From Stemphylium vesicarium (Eukaryota > Ascomycota > Dothideomycetes > Pleosporales > Pleosporaceae): DNA of 64,000 nt. The notes under the pieces were generated by a model that saw nothing but the letters and a program-made list of their open reading frames with translations, ran no database searches and was not told the origin of the DNA. The stretch's first letter is position 1. Every line of letters begins with the position of its first letter. The stretch covers positions 62,001-126,000 of the forward strand of contig QXCR01000070.1 in the NCBI GenBank assembly GCA_004380135.1. Reading direction: 5' to 3'. Positions 1 through 11,123 of this stretch are shown here, piece by piece. The position numbers and the translations under genes were made by a program.

Positions 1-2464
1 GCGCACCAACTTCCTCTTCCGCCCAGCCGGGAAGCCCACCATCGCCCTGAATTGCAAGGCCGTATCCACCGTTGCCGCTACCGAAACCACCGATGCCGGA
101 GCTCAGGCTACCAAAGGAACCCTGTTGAGGAGCTTGAGATTGCTGCATCGAGTGGTTGAAGGGGCCCTGGGTGAAAGCGGGAAGGCTTACAGCACGAGAG
201 TGCTGACCACGACCGAGGTTGGAAGGCGCAAGGAGGCCGCCAACAGTAGTCGATCCAGAGTTAGCAGCTGATGTGCCGTTAATGAGGCTAAAGCTGGAAG
301 TGCTTTGGTGTGAGCTGTGGGAATGATGCGGCTGGGGTGTGTTCAGGTCAGCACCGTAAAAGGCAGCTTGTGGCGATTGGAACGACTGCTGCTGCTGTTG
401 CTGGCTTTGCTGTTGCTGCATGCTAGCCTCCACCTGCTGTTGCTGTTGCTGCTGCTGTTGGGCTTGGAGGTACATCATCAACGGGTTGTTGTTGTTGTTG
501 CCAGAGTTCATGATATTACCAGAAGCAGGTGCCTGAACAGATGGGAATTGTCCGTTGGTGCTTTGGCCAGAGCCTGGGGCACCAGAGCCGGTGGGCGAGA
601 CTGATGCGCCACCAGCACGGTTTGGATGCAGGCCGTTGATAGGCGACGGTGATTGGAGGCCATCGCTGCCGGCTTGCTGGGCCTGGGCCTGCTGGTTGTT
701 CATCTGGCGCGGAGGGTTACCACATCGGTCCTTTCCAAAGTTAACCTTGAATCGCTTGTATTCGTCGCGGCCTCGGATCGCCTCGATTGCCTTGATGGCG
801 TTGGCAATGTTGGTGAAGTTAACAAAAGCACAGCTCTTCTCGCGAAGGGTGTTAACCAGCTCGATCTCGCCGTACTCGGAGAAATCCTGCCTCAGACGGT
901 CCTCAGTCCAGGACTCGTCGAGGTTTCCGACGTACACGTTACGGGAGGCGCCGCCACTGACGGCGAGGGCAATCGCCGGAGGAAGAGCACCAGAGTGCTT
1001 ACCCCAGCCAATCTTCAAACGGCGGTTGTGAATCATTAAGCCTTGAAGGTTGCTGAGGGCGTAAAAGGACGCCGCCGAAGTAGGGTCGATGAATGTAACA
1101 AAGCAAATGTGCTTGTCGGGAATGTATCTGATGTGGTGAAGCAGACCACCGCGAACAACGTTGCAAATCTCCTCGATGGTCGTCTCCGGGTGGATGTTAC
1201 CCAGGTAGACGGTTCGGTTACCCAAGTTGTTAACACCACCAGCCGAGGTCGCCACGGCAGCAGCAGCGACAGACTGTTGAGCAAGAGCATTGGAGATCAT
1301 GTCACGGTCCGCACCGTTCAGGACATGGGCATATCCAGGCGCGATGCCCAGGTACTGAGCTGCGTTCTGTTGCTGCGTCTTGGAAACATAGGCACATCGG
1401 TCTTTGCCGTAGTATACGCGCCTGGGGGCTTGCCACTTGGGCTCCTGAGGAAGCTGGGAGACAGCCTTGATGGCGTTGCCAATGGACAAGAAGTGAACAA
1501 ATCCAATGGCCTTTTCGCGCACAATCTTGACAGTATCGATTGGTCCAAACTTGCTAAGGTCCTCACGGAGCTCATCTTCAGACACATCCTCGGACAAGTT
1601 GCCAAGGTAGACGTTGCGAGAAGCGCCAGACTGCTGCACTGCCAAGGCCACAGATGTGGGTACCTGCGAAGGCTTTCCCCATCCGATCTTGATATCTTGG
1701 CCTCTGATTGACAACTTTTTCAAGATGGCGTCAGAGTGGAAGTGCGTAGCAGAGCTGCTGTCCAAGAAGGAGATGAAGGCGCAGTTCTTGTCGGGCAGAA
1801 GCCTGACGGACTCGATCTGACCACTCCTTACGTGACCCAGAATTTCCTCTGCAGAAGTCTCTGGGGGAATGTTACCCAGGTAGACAGTTCTGCTGGTTCC
1901 AGAGACGAGACCAGGGGCGATCGGCATGGAGGAGCCGAGCCCACCAAGGCCCTGCGCACCGTAACCAGAGAAACCCCCAGTAGGAGACTGCGGACCACCG
2001 AAAAAGCCACTTGTGGGAGAAACCATGTTCTGATACAGTTGGGGCGAAAGCGGCTGCTGCAGGGGGCTGCCAACGTGGTTAGACTGGTGGTTCTGCTGCT
2101 GCGATTGGTTCTGACCCGCGAACTGAGCAAAGTTCTGGAACTGTGGAGAAGCAAACGCAGAGGGCGAGCCTGGCTGGAAGGGGCTACCCAGGAGCAACTG
2201 CGAAGGCAGCAAAGGGGTGAAGTTCATGTCGAAGCCGGTTCCAGGCGTCTGCAAATCGGCGCCGTTCTGGTTGCCAGGGTTGAGTCTGCCAGTGTTGATG
2301 GACATGTTGTTGGCCCTCTCCGGGTGCCTGTCACCGTAACCGGGCTGGTTGGTGGCAAAGGCGCCGTGAGAGAAGCCGTGGTGACCTCCGTTCATCTGCC
2401 GGTGGAAGCTCGACTGGAGACGGGGGCCGCTAGGGGCATTGGGGGCACCCTCGTGTTGCTGCAT
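1..2464 (-). CDS. Mrn1/Nrd1-type four-RRM RNA-binding protein (3' end cut by window)
   Basis: About 821 codons are open on the minus strand without an intron and run off the left edge, so the C-terminus is missing. Four RNA-recognition motifs are visible: RRM1 around residues 190-260 (TVYLGNIPPE), RRM2 280-355 (NVYLGNLSED), RRM3 413-485 (TVYLGNIHPE) and RRM4 505-580 (NVYVGNLDES). Between RRMs recur blocks such as KIGWGKPS and YGKDRCAYV. This layout is that of S. pombe Nrd1 / budding yeast Mrn1, which bind mRNA and control the switch to differentiation and stress granules. The N-terminus is low-complexity (Gln, Asn, Pro, Ser) and the C-terminal tail has polyglutamine runs near 389-460. The first in-frame ATG (2464) was chosen. 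The frame stays open 5' of it to a stop near 2540, and a cag acceptor-like site lies there, so an upstream coding exon is possible. Family assignment is firm; the start is less so. Confidence 0.93.
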   Translation of the reverse strand, partial: MQQHEGAPNAPSGPRLQSSFHRQMNGGHHGFSHGAFATNQPGYGDRHPERANNMSINTGRLNPGNQNGADLQTPGTGFDMNFTPLLPSQLLLGSPFQPGSPSAFASPQFQNFAQFAGQNQSQQQNHQSNHVGSPLQQPLSPQLYQNMVSPTSGFFGGPQSPTGGFSGYGAQGLGGLGSSMPIAPGLVSGTSRTVYLGNIPPETSAEEILGHVRSGQIESVRLLPDKNCAFISFLDSSSATHFHSDAILKKLSIRGQDIKIGWGKPSQVPTSVALAVQQSGASRNVYLGNLSEDVSEDELREDLSKFGPIDTVKIVREKAIGFVHFLSIGNAIKAVSQLPQEPKWQAPRRVYYGKDRCAYVSKTQQQNAAQYLGIAPGYAHVLNGADRDMISNALAQQSVAAAAVATSAGGVNNLGNRTVYLGNIHPETTIEEICNVVRGGLLHHIRYIPDKHICFVTFIDPTSAASFYALSNLQGLMIHNRRLKIGWGKHSGALPPAIALAVSGGASRNVYVGNLDESWTEDRLRQDFSEYGEIELVNTLREKSCAFVNFTNIANAIKAIEAIRGRDEYKRFKVNFGKDRCGNPPRQMNNQQAQAQQAGSDGLQSPSPINGLHPNRAGGASVSPTGSGAPGSGQSTNGQFPSVQAPASGNIMNSGNNNNNPLMMYLQAQQQQQQQQQVEASMQQQQSQQQQQQSFQSPQAAFYGADLNTPQPHHSHSSHQSTSSFSLINGTSAANSGSTTVGGLLAPSNLGRGQHSRAVSLPAFTQGPFNHSMQQSQAPQQGSFGSLSSGIGGFGSGNGGYGLAIQGDGGLPGWAEEEVGA

Positions 2465-4018
2465 GGCGAGGAGGTGCGGAGGCAGACTGAAGCTGTCCCG
2501 CGCGTTTTGAGATAGAACCGCCGTGGTGAAGGTGTATTACTGCGTCCGGGACTCGTTGGACCGGACGGCGAAATATGTAGGGCAGAAGATGAAGTTGCAA
2601 CCGGTTGCAGGGTGGTCGCTAGGCTTGCGAAGTATGATGCTGTATTACAACGTGTAAGGGCGACCTATGGCGTGTCAGTCTGGCATGCTATGGGGATCAA
2701 GATAGGCGAGGAAACGTACGTCGGAAAGCACAATGGCAGCGTAAATAACCTAGTGCCAGGGTAGGCGGTGCGGTGTTGAAGATCAAAGAACTTTAACACT
2801 CGGTTGTTTGCAGGCACACCAAGTCACAACACAGGCTCACAGGGCAGACAGAGCGGGCCGGAATGGTCGAAGTATACAAGTCCAATGGCGGAGGCAGAGG
2901 GTGTGCAATTAAATGCTGTAGCCCAAAGCTGGCGAAGAAGCGACTCGCGTGGCTTGTTTTGATGCGTGCACCAAAAAAGCGAACAATAAGAATGAAGAGC
3001 AAAGAAGCGCGCCTTGTCAAGAGCCTCGATGCGGGGGAGAAGAGGAGGTAATGAACGAAGGGGATCGAAGAAGAGGGATGCGACCTGAAGCCGTCGGGAG
3101 GAGAGAAGGAAGAGGTCGGTGAGAAATGCTAACTAGCAGGGCACATTAGGAGGCAGGCGCAAATGAGGCAGCCAAAAGCGGACAGCTAGCGTACTGCTTA
3201 TTTTAAACGCGCATGCCCACCACTGAATCGTACAAACCACCGTCGACACCATCCGCTGCCCTGCAGTTTTCTGGCTGCATAGACGCTTGTGCTAGCCCGC
3301 GCAGTTCATGGCTATTGCGTGCAGCGACGCGCCAGATACAATGGCGCGCTGCCCGAGGAGTCGTGTTACTGAGGGTGCATCTCGGAGTCATCCAGCAGCT
3401 GCGGCCAGCGGGTAATTGCAGATGTGCAGATTCCGTCCCTGACTAGACAAGCCGCCTGATAGAGCCATAGTGCCAAAGTGCCATAGTGCTATAGTGCCGC
3501 CATAGTCTTGCTCTGCTAAGACGCCTGCTAGGAGCGGTCCCTTGTTTTCTCGGTCAGGCGAACGAAAAAGGGTCCAGATCGTATTGCGGCTCCAGTTCCC
3601 AGTGTAAGGGCCGCCCTAGGGTCAGCCTCAGCCCGTCTGTCCGTGTCGCGTCGTCGACTGTGCCCTTCATCTTCTTCCTGTAGTTGTCACGTGGAGCAAT
3701 CCCCGTCTGATGTATCCAGTGTGCGGCCATTGGGCTAGGGCTGGCGAACAAACCCGAAGCGTCTGCCGTGTATCAGATGTCAAACATGATTATGCGAAAC
3801 CGTCAGCTGTGCAATGCCGCTCCCTCCCCCCTTGCCTGTTTGCATTGTTCTGGAAGTCGACTTGCTTATTCTGCCGTTCGACCCGCTCCTGGTATGATAA
3901 ACAGACGGGTGCTTGATGACAGGGGTCGCCCTGAAGCGAACACGTGACTGTCGACTACGATCGACAGCTCAATCTGTGCTTTCTGGTCATTGTGCCTCCA
4001 CCCGCCGTCATTCCCCCC
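2465..4018. promoter_or_regulatory. Divergent intergenic region between mrn1-like and ALG8
   Basis: Both flanking genes point away, so this 1.55 kb must hold both promoters and 5' leaders. A purine-rich stretch at about 3030-3120 reads as a pyrimidine tract on the mrn1 sense strand, a common fungal promoter or 5'-leader feature. A short degenerate repeat of a ccatagtgc unit lies at 3464-3507. Open frames of 60-75 codons here look random; none shows a recognisable domain or signal peptide. Confidence 0.5.
3464..3507. repeat. Short degenerate tandem repeat (ccatagtgc)n
   Basis: Four to five imperfect copies of a 9-10 bp unit (ccatagtgcc, ccatagtgct, atagtgccg) follow one another. No function is evident. 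Confidence 0.6.
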
Positions 4019-5830
4019 ATGGCAGAGCTGTATCCGTCGATTGCGCAGTGCGCCATTGTGGCCACAGCGCTCAAGGTACTACTGTTTCCTGCATAGTACG
4101 TCTGCCTACTGCAATGTAAAGTTCGTGCTTCCTCTGATGCTGACTCTCTTCGGTAGCAAGTCGACCGACTTCGAGGTTCATCGCAATTGGCTAGCTCTGA
4201 CCCATTCCCTACCAGTCCAAGAGTGGTATTACGAAGTTAGACAACCATGCCGTCACAAACAAGCTGCCGTCATCATCTGACAGCATTGGCAGAAAACATC
4301 AGAATGGACCCTTGACTATCCGCCCTTCTTCGCCTATTTCGAGTGGCTCCTGTCTCAAGTAGCGGCATACGTTGATACCGGTCTACTGAATGTCAAAGAT
4401 CTGGGCTACGACAGCTGGCAGACCATATACTTCCAGCGTACTACCGTCATTGCCACGGAGCTAGTCTTGGTCTACGCCCTGCACCTGTACTTACATCCCA
4501 TCCTACGTGAAGCACGCATTACTAAATACATCCCAGCTATGTGAAGACCTCCAGGTTAAAGATCACTGCCCATGCTGCTGCTCTCTCAGTTCTACTGTCT
4601 CCGGGGTTGCTAATCATCGACCACATTCACTTCCAGTACAATGGCTTCCTCTACGGTATTCTGATACTGTCCATGGTTCTGGCGCGCAACAATTCTACAC
4701 TTCTGCTGTCCGGCCTGCTTTTCGCTGCCCTCCTATGCCTCAAGCACATCTATTTATATCTCGCACCCGCGTATTTTGTCTATCTTCTACGCGCTTATTG
4801 CTTGGGGCAACAGTCGACCTTCCCTTACTTCAGCATCCGGTTATTTAACTGTATCAAGCTGGGCGCTGGCATAATTGCTGTATTCGCCGGAGCATTTGGC
4901 CCTTTCGCAAAATGGGGTCAGCTCGAGCAAGTATTTAGTCGCTTGTTTCCGTTCTCGCGAGGGCTGTGCCATGCTTATTGGGCACCGAATGTGTGGGCAA
5001 TGTATTCATTCGTCGACCGGGTGCTAATACTTTGTAAGAAATTCTTTTTCCTGAATGACCCAGCTAACACGAGTAGTGGCACCACGACTTGGGTTGCACG
5101 TCGATCAGGAAGCAGTGAATAGCGTAACGAGAGGGTTGGTCGGAGACACATCTTTCGCCGTGCTTCCTGACATAGTCCCGTTGACGTGCTTTCTCCTCAC
5201 GCTCGGGGCTCAAATAGTATGCATGAACTTACCCAAAAGGCGCGGCCTGACTAACACCTACTAGCCAATTCTTCTCCGACTACTTTACAAGCCCACGTGG
5301 GAGGCTTTTGTCGGCGCCGTGACGCTCTGCGGCTACGCATCCTTCCTGTTCGGCTGGCATGTTCACGAAAAAGCAATCTTGCTGGTTATCATTCCTTTCA
5401 GTTTGATAGCCCTCCAAGATCGTAGGTACTTCGGCGCTTTCCGACCCTTAGCAGTCGCCGGTCATGTGTCGCTGTTTCCTCTGCTATACACCGCGGCCGA
5501 GTTCCCCGTCAAAACAGTCTACACCATATTCTGGCTCGTTCTATTTCTGATTGCCTTCGACAGGCTAGCTCCCGCGTAAGTAACCTTGCCATGTATGAGA
5601 GCATCAGCTAACATGTCAGTTCACCCAAACCTCGGATTTTCCTCCTCGATCGCTTCTCTCTGCTTTACATAGCACTATCAATACCCTTGATCGCGTACTG
5701 TTCCCTGGTTCACGGCACTGTCTTTGGGTCTCGCTATGAATTCCTTCCGCTCATGTTTACAAGCTCATATTCCGCCATCGGTGTAGTGGGCAGCTGGATT
5801 GGATTCTTGGTAGTGTACTTTGACTTGTGA
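4019..5830 (+). CDS. ALG8: Dolichyl-P-Glc:Glc1Man9GlcNAc2-PP-dolichol alpha-1,3-glucosyltransferase (ALG8)
   Basis: Seven exons: 4019-4095, 4157-4235, 4293-4486, 4537-5033, 5077-5216, 5265-5575, 5620-5830. Every junction keeps frame and the product is 502 aa, the normal ALG8 size. The enzyme sits in the ER membrane and adds the second glucose to the lipid-linked N-glycan precursor, using dolichyl-phosphate-glucose. Diagnostic ALG6/ALG8 signatures are the luminal DYPPFFAYFEW near residue 60 and DHIHFQYNGF near residue 150, followed by a long series of hydrophobic membrane segments; the protein ends ...VYFDL. The introns are very short (61, 57, 50, 43, 48 and 44 nt); the 43-nt one (5034-5076) is near the lower limit for fungi. 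The start is the ATG giving MAELYPS, matching the family N-terminus. Assignment to ALG8 rather than ALG6 rests on length and overall resemblance. Confidence 0.93.
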
Positions 5831-6912
5831 GTCACAATACAGATCAATTGCGTATGCGTTGCTTCCTAAGTCCTCTCTTTTGAGCTGTTGTAAGAGTCCA
5901 GACTCATAGAGATTCGTTTCAATGTGCATATTCGACTTGGTCACATTTCGACCATGATGCCTTGATGATAAGAGCGTTTATTGGCCGTATAATTTTGACG
6001 GTAGTGAATTGTTCGTAGAGGTCCTATCCGGCTTTGCAAATTCTGGTCGCTCTAGATGTCTAGCAGCAATGAAGCGAACGAAAGACACATGGGTAACATT
6101 GGTAAATGGACCAGAAATCTTGCCAAGGAAATTTGATACTGAGGCGTTCACTTGAATGAATTGCTCGTATTAGCGTACAAGCTCCGGTTCTCTTACGTGT
6201 GACTGGATGCGGTCATGAAAACGGTGTGTCTAAGCAAGTGGGTCAGGCTGTCCAAGGGTTTGCTGGAGATGGCTCGCGGCATCAGCTTCACGGCCGACTT
6301 TCACTGGAACTTGATAATGCAAGATATCGATTATACCGAAATAAAACGATGCATGCACACTGCAGCATGATAGTACTGATTTCAACGACGAGAACGAGTC
6401 CAAATACGCTGATATTGTGATGAGGGTGGGGTGCGTAGTTTCGCAGCGTGGGTGGTAGGGTGCGAAGGCGGTCCTTGCCGAATCAAGTATGGCACCTTGC
6501 GCCAAGGGACTACGGGCCTCTTCTACTACCCTCCGCTCGCTTTTGTCCCCATTGACTGCCCTCCGACTGTTTCTCTACGCTCTGCCTTCCACCTACTCAA
6601 CGACCGCGCCCGCAACACCCACGAAACCTACCACAAGCCGCCTAGACGCGCTCTCGGAACTGATAGACGCGTCTCGGAACGCTGTTCGGACCACCGAAGA
6701 GTGCGACAACAATTTCAAGAGACCTCTTTCTGGCGCGTTCAGGGCACACAGTCGCTCAACAGCCCACCGAGGGGCCATTGACCCCCGCCTTTTACCACGA
6801 TATCCCCCGGGAGAGGCAGACTAACGCGCTTGGATCATCGCGACGCTTCCGAAGTTTGCGACGCGGTACACCAGAAGTCGAGAAGCATACATGAGCTAAG
6901 GCTCGCCTCAAC
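5831..6912. other. Intergenic, ALG8 to ITC1
   Basis: Tandem-oriented spacer of 1.08 kb. The left third is AT-richer and should contain the ALG8 3' UTR; the right part, from about 6430, is pyrimidine-rich and probably holds the ITC1 promoter and leader. Open frames of 90-116 codons on either strand (6431-6824) overlap one another and show no domain. Confidence 0.4.
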
Positions 6913-9900
6913 ATGGTATATACGAGATCGCGGTATACATGCGAACATCCACTAAGAAGGCCTTAGGTTCTCTTCAAGCGCAAACCCGTCAAACTCGAAC
7001 CTCGACCCAAGAATCTCGACGAGAATACAGAGGTTCGTCATCTACCTGGTCAAACGTCAGAACATGCATACTAAGATTCCTGGCTAGGTGTGGCACATAG
7101 AACAGACTGGAGAAGTCTTCGTAGACTACGAGCGATACTTGGAGAGGTAAGAAATTCCGTGAAATGACGTCAGGTATGAGCGCTTCACTAACGCTCCATA
7201 GGCAGGACTTTTACCAACAGGCAAGTGGCTCACTGCTCAGACATTCGGGTGTAGAGATGTCTAACCAGACAACAGCGGAGTTTCACATGCCAGGCGACCG
7301 GACACTCAGGCTATACTTATTTCGAGGCCCAGGAGAGCGAGGTAGGCTCCACGTCAATACTCGTCAAGGCCGATGAGGAGGTAACATCCGTGCAGACGGA
7401 AGCTTCCAAAGAGATCAACAGCATCTTCCCTGATGGCTTGCGATCTCCTGTCCTTCACTATGTCCAGTTTCAGGACCATCATCGCATGGATGATCTAGGT
7501 AGGCCAACATCCTCTTCTTGCATCTTGTACCTCGCTAACATGTGTCGAAGTAAATGATGTTTTCGATGTACGTTTACACGAGTGTCGATTATTCCACTGC
7601 GCTTTTCTTACTGATCCGCTCTTGCAGCATTTCAAGGAGCATTTCATGCTGCATGACCGCGTGTCGATCGAAGGCGATCACTCACGTCGCTTCGGCGAAA
7701 TCACCCAGATCACGGACAACAGTCGAATACACAGCATGTTCGGCCAGCCGATGGACGACAATATCCGGACTTACACCTATGTCATCACCATGGAAGACAA
7801 TGGCGAGCATGTGACCAAGTACAAGGCTTCAGAACTCCAGCGAGATAAGAAGACTTATTCCAAGCTCCTTCTGAAGGCCTTTCTTCGTAATGCACTCAAG
7901 CGTGAGGAGTGGATTGGTGCCCCCTGGATGGTCAAGGATAGTTTAGCCAAGCGTTACGACATCCCGACCAAGATCCCCGATAACAAAACACGAGATGCTG
8001 TAGTAGCTGCCAAGAAGGCGACTCATGGCATTCCCAATGGTGTGAGCCAACCAGTTCAATCGCCGTATCCACCGCATCTACCAAATGGCCACAGCCCGCA
8101 TGTGAACGGTCAACGGCCATCTCTGCCTCCCGGACAAGGACAGCCAACCTTTGTCAACTTCTCTGCTAGCGGGCCCCCTTACGCGCAACATGGTCCACCT
8201 CCACCTTTCATGGCTATCAATACCCCTCCACCACAATATTTGGTCAATGGGCCCCCAATCTACAATAGCGGGCCGCCGCCTATGCAAACCTTCCCTCCAC
8301 CACCTCATCTGCTGACCCACCTGCAACCACACATCGCTGCGCAGCTGATGCAGATGCCTCAACATGGAAATGGCCCGCCCGTCAACTTTCCATTCCAAAC
8401 GAGTTTCCCCCACAATCAGGCACCCCGACCTTCAAACCTCACACAGCCGCAGCAAGCGCCTCCGCCATCCCGCCCAATGGAATACGTTAAGTATCCATGC
8501 GAGGACTTGGAGATTAAGAATCCCCGTCTTCAGGTAAATCGACCGCCCCTTAAGTTTTTCTCCGACGATGTGCCCGACGGGGTGGAGCCTCCTGCAGAGG
8601 AAAAGAAGACAGGCATTTTGATGAAGAGTATGGGCCCACTGCTTTGCATTTGGGAGACACTCAACGTTCACGACACTGTCTACATGCTCGACTCTTTCAC
8701 ATTCGATGATCTTGTGGATGCTATGCGTTTCTCGCATGAAACGACGGAGTGCGAATTGTTCGTTGAGATGCATTGCGCCATCTTGAAGCAGATCATCAAC
8801 GACTCTGGGAAAATCCAAAGTTCTTTGCCAAACATGGATGATGACGAAGATTCATCAGAGGATGAAAGCAGCGAGTCAACGCCAACCCCGGAGCCCGAGC
8901 CACCAGTTAGGACTACCCGTAGCAGCTTGAGAAAGTCGGGCGCCGCACAGCTCATCACGAAACCACGCACACCCACACCCGAGCCACCAAAGGACGTCCA
9001 TAAGGCTGCCGAATTCGTCGCCGATTTTGACTGGGTCGAGCGATGCAAGGTGCGCAACTTTACGGAGGGCGGCTGGCAGTCTATCGTGGTCGCACTTCTC
9101 TATCGTCTATCATTTGATCCAGCTCGGAAGGAAGCTTGCGATGAGATTCTTGCCGAGCTGGTCCCACCCGAGGAAGAATTTACCACCAGCACAATCGCCG
9201 AGAATTACAGGGACCTGGATGTCAACCTCCGGATCTCAGCGCTTGAGATGATTCTGAGTTTGACTATTGGTACCGAGAATTTCCGTGATCAGCTTACAGC
9301 TGCCGCGCAGGAAATGACTCGTCTGCGGAAGGAGAAGATTGAATATCAGCGCAAACGAAAGGAGTTGGCCGACGAGCTTTGTAAGCTGGATATAGAGCGG
9401 AAGATTCATCTGCCTTCCAACACTCCGGCCTCCCCTACGGATGCGAAGATGACCGAGGATGTCGACGTTTCCATGACCAGCATCAACGACGATTCCAAGG
9501 ACGTACCTGTCGCTGACGCCAACGATGACGATGATGCCGCTGCTTCCAAGACTAGAACCCGTCCGTCAAACAAGAATAAGCGCAAGGCCGCTGCTGAAGA
9601 AGCCCGCAAAGAGAAGGCAAAGAAGGCCAAGGCCGAAGCCGAGAAGAACAAGAAGCAAAAAGAGTGGGAAAAGCTCCTGACAGCTATTGAAAAGAAAAAG
9701 GACGAGCTCAAGGACTGTGAAGCCAACATCAACGAACTTGATGATGATCTTCGCGAGACTCTGGTCCACCGCAGCAAGATTCTGGGTAAAGATCGGTTCC
9801 TGAACAAGTACTACTGGTTCGAACACAACGGTATGCCTTTTGGTGGTGTTCCCAATAGTTCGACTGCGGAGTATGGCTACGCCAACGGGCGTATCTGGGT

Positions 9901-10417
9901 ACAGGGCCCCAGCGAGTACGAACTTGGCCCGAACTTGGAGGAGCCTGCCCTCTCTCAAGACATGCAGCGTTTCGGCTACACTGTGCCACAGCGCAAGGAG
10001 CGAGAGGAGGGTTCCACGCATCTCTCAAAGTCTACGGAGTGGGCGTACTACGATGATCCAGAGGATATCGACAAGCTCTTGGCCTGGCTCGACGAGCGTG
10101 GCCTACGGGAACGCGTTCTGCGTAAGGAACTGCAGGCTTTCCGTGATCGCATTGCCGAATACATGCTCAAGATGCGGAAACATCTAGAAGAATCCGATAA
10201 GCCCGAGGAAGAGGAAGAGGAAGACAACAAGACACGCGTGTCGACGCGGAATAAGACATATGTTGACAAGGACGCACCTAAAGACCGCTGTCTCCGGTGG
10301 ACCAACAGCATCATGCGTGAGGAATTTGGACACAATCACTTCGACGAGTATGAACCACCAAAGAAGGGCAAAGCGAAGCCTGTGAAGGCGACCAAGGGCA
10401 AGGGTCGAGGACGATAG
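6913..10417 (+). CDS. ITC1: ISWI-complex subunit Itc1-like (WAC, DDT, WHIM/WSD domains)
   Basis: Seven exons: 6913-6915, 6967-7032, 7088-7146, 7202-7220, 7276-7498, 7551-7567, 7628-10417, giving 1058 aa. The WAC domain (residues about 20-130; MVLFKRKPVKLEPRPK, then WHIEQTGEVFVDYERYL and the CQATGHSGYTYFEA core) is encoded by the short exons. A Pro/His/Gln-rich linker follows. The DDT domain is at about 460-525 (LCIWETLNVHDTVYMLDSF), a WHIM1-like segment at about 600-650, charged coiled-coil stretches at about 690-830, and a WSD/WHIM2-like block at about 834-895 (DRFLNKYYWFEHNG). This is the architecture of the regulatory ACF1/WSTF-type partner of ISWI; yeast Itc1 pairs with Isw2 in nucleosome sliding and repression. 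Oddities: the first coding exon is only the ATG, two exons are 19 and 17 nt, and the intron 7221-7275 starts with gcaagt (GC-AG class). Confidence 0.93.
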
Positions 10418-11123
10418 CAGTCTCTTGACGACAGAGCATACATAGCCTCGTAAGGCGTTCGTCGCTATCGAGCTCGCAGGAGCTGCAATGAACGGTTCAA
10501 AAAGCCCGTGTATATTTACGAATGATGATACAGCATATTTTGGCGATTGATGGATCTTTGATACCAAGAGCAAGGTATTTAGAGTACATGGTCTGCATTG
10601 GATGGCGTTTGGCAAAGGATGGCATCGCGTGGGCGTCATTCGCTAAAGAGCTTGTTCCCCGGGCTCACTGGACATGTGCATATGGGCGGAACTTTCGGAA
10701 CTGTATCTGCTCGACGTTGAGTCGGGCTTCTAGTACGGATGCTGTCTTGACTGGAAGGCATCTGGCGCGGGTGCATGTAGTTTAGCATTTGACATGAGCG
10801 TTCGACCAGTGTATTCTACAATGCAATGAAAGATTTATAAAAATGTTGGCATGTTGGTGTCGCGATGAAGGTCGTGTTTGGCAGCCTAGTCTAAAGAGCA
10901 ACTGCGCGTGCGCTGATAATAAAGAGACAGATTTGGACTAGCGCGTGAATGCTGGGCGGATGCCCTGACCAGAGGCCTCCATCAACACACACCTTCATAC
11001 CCATCATAAGTTATCTCACAGAAGCAGTTCGCCATCTGCAATATCTATATCGCGTCGCAAACAGTCCCATAAAGCGACCAGAAGCCGACCGAAGGCGTCC
11101 GCCGGCCGAAGGCAGCCATCGTC
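10418..11123. other. Intergenic, ITC1 to SGF73
   Basis: 706 bp holding the ITC1 3' UTR and SGF73 promoter. Short overlapping open frames only; nothing recognisable. Confidence 0.4.

Noticed and set aside
1043..2515. Plus-strand open frames of 222 and 259 codons
   Set aside because: They are antisense to the four-RRM gene, whose minus-strand frame carries clear RNP motifs; the plus-strand products have no domain.
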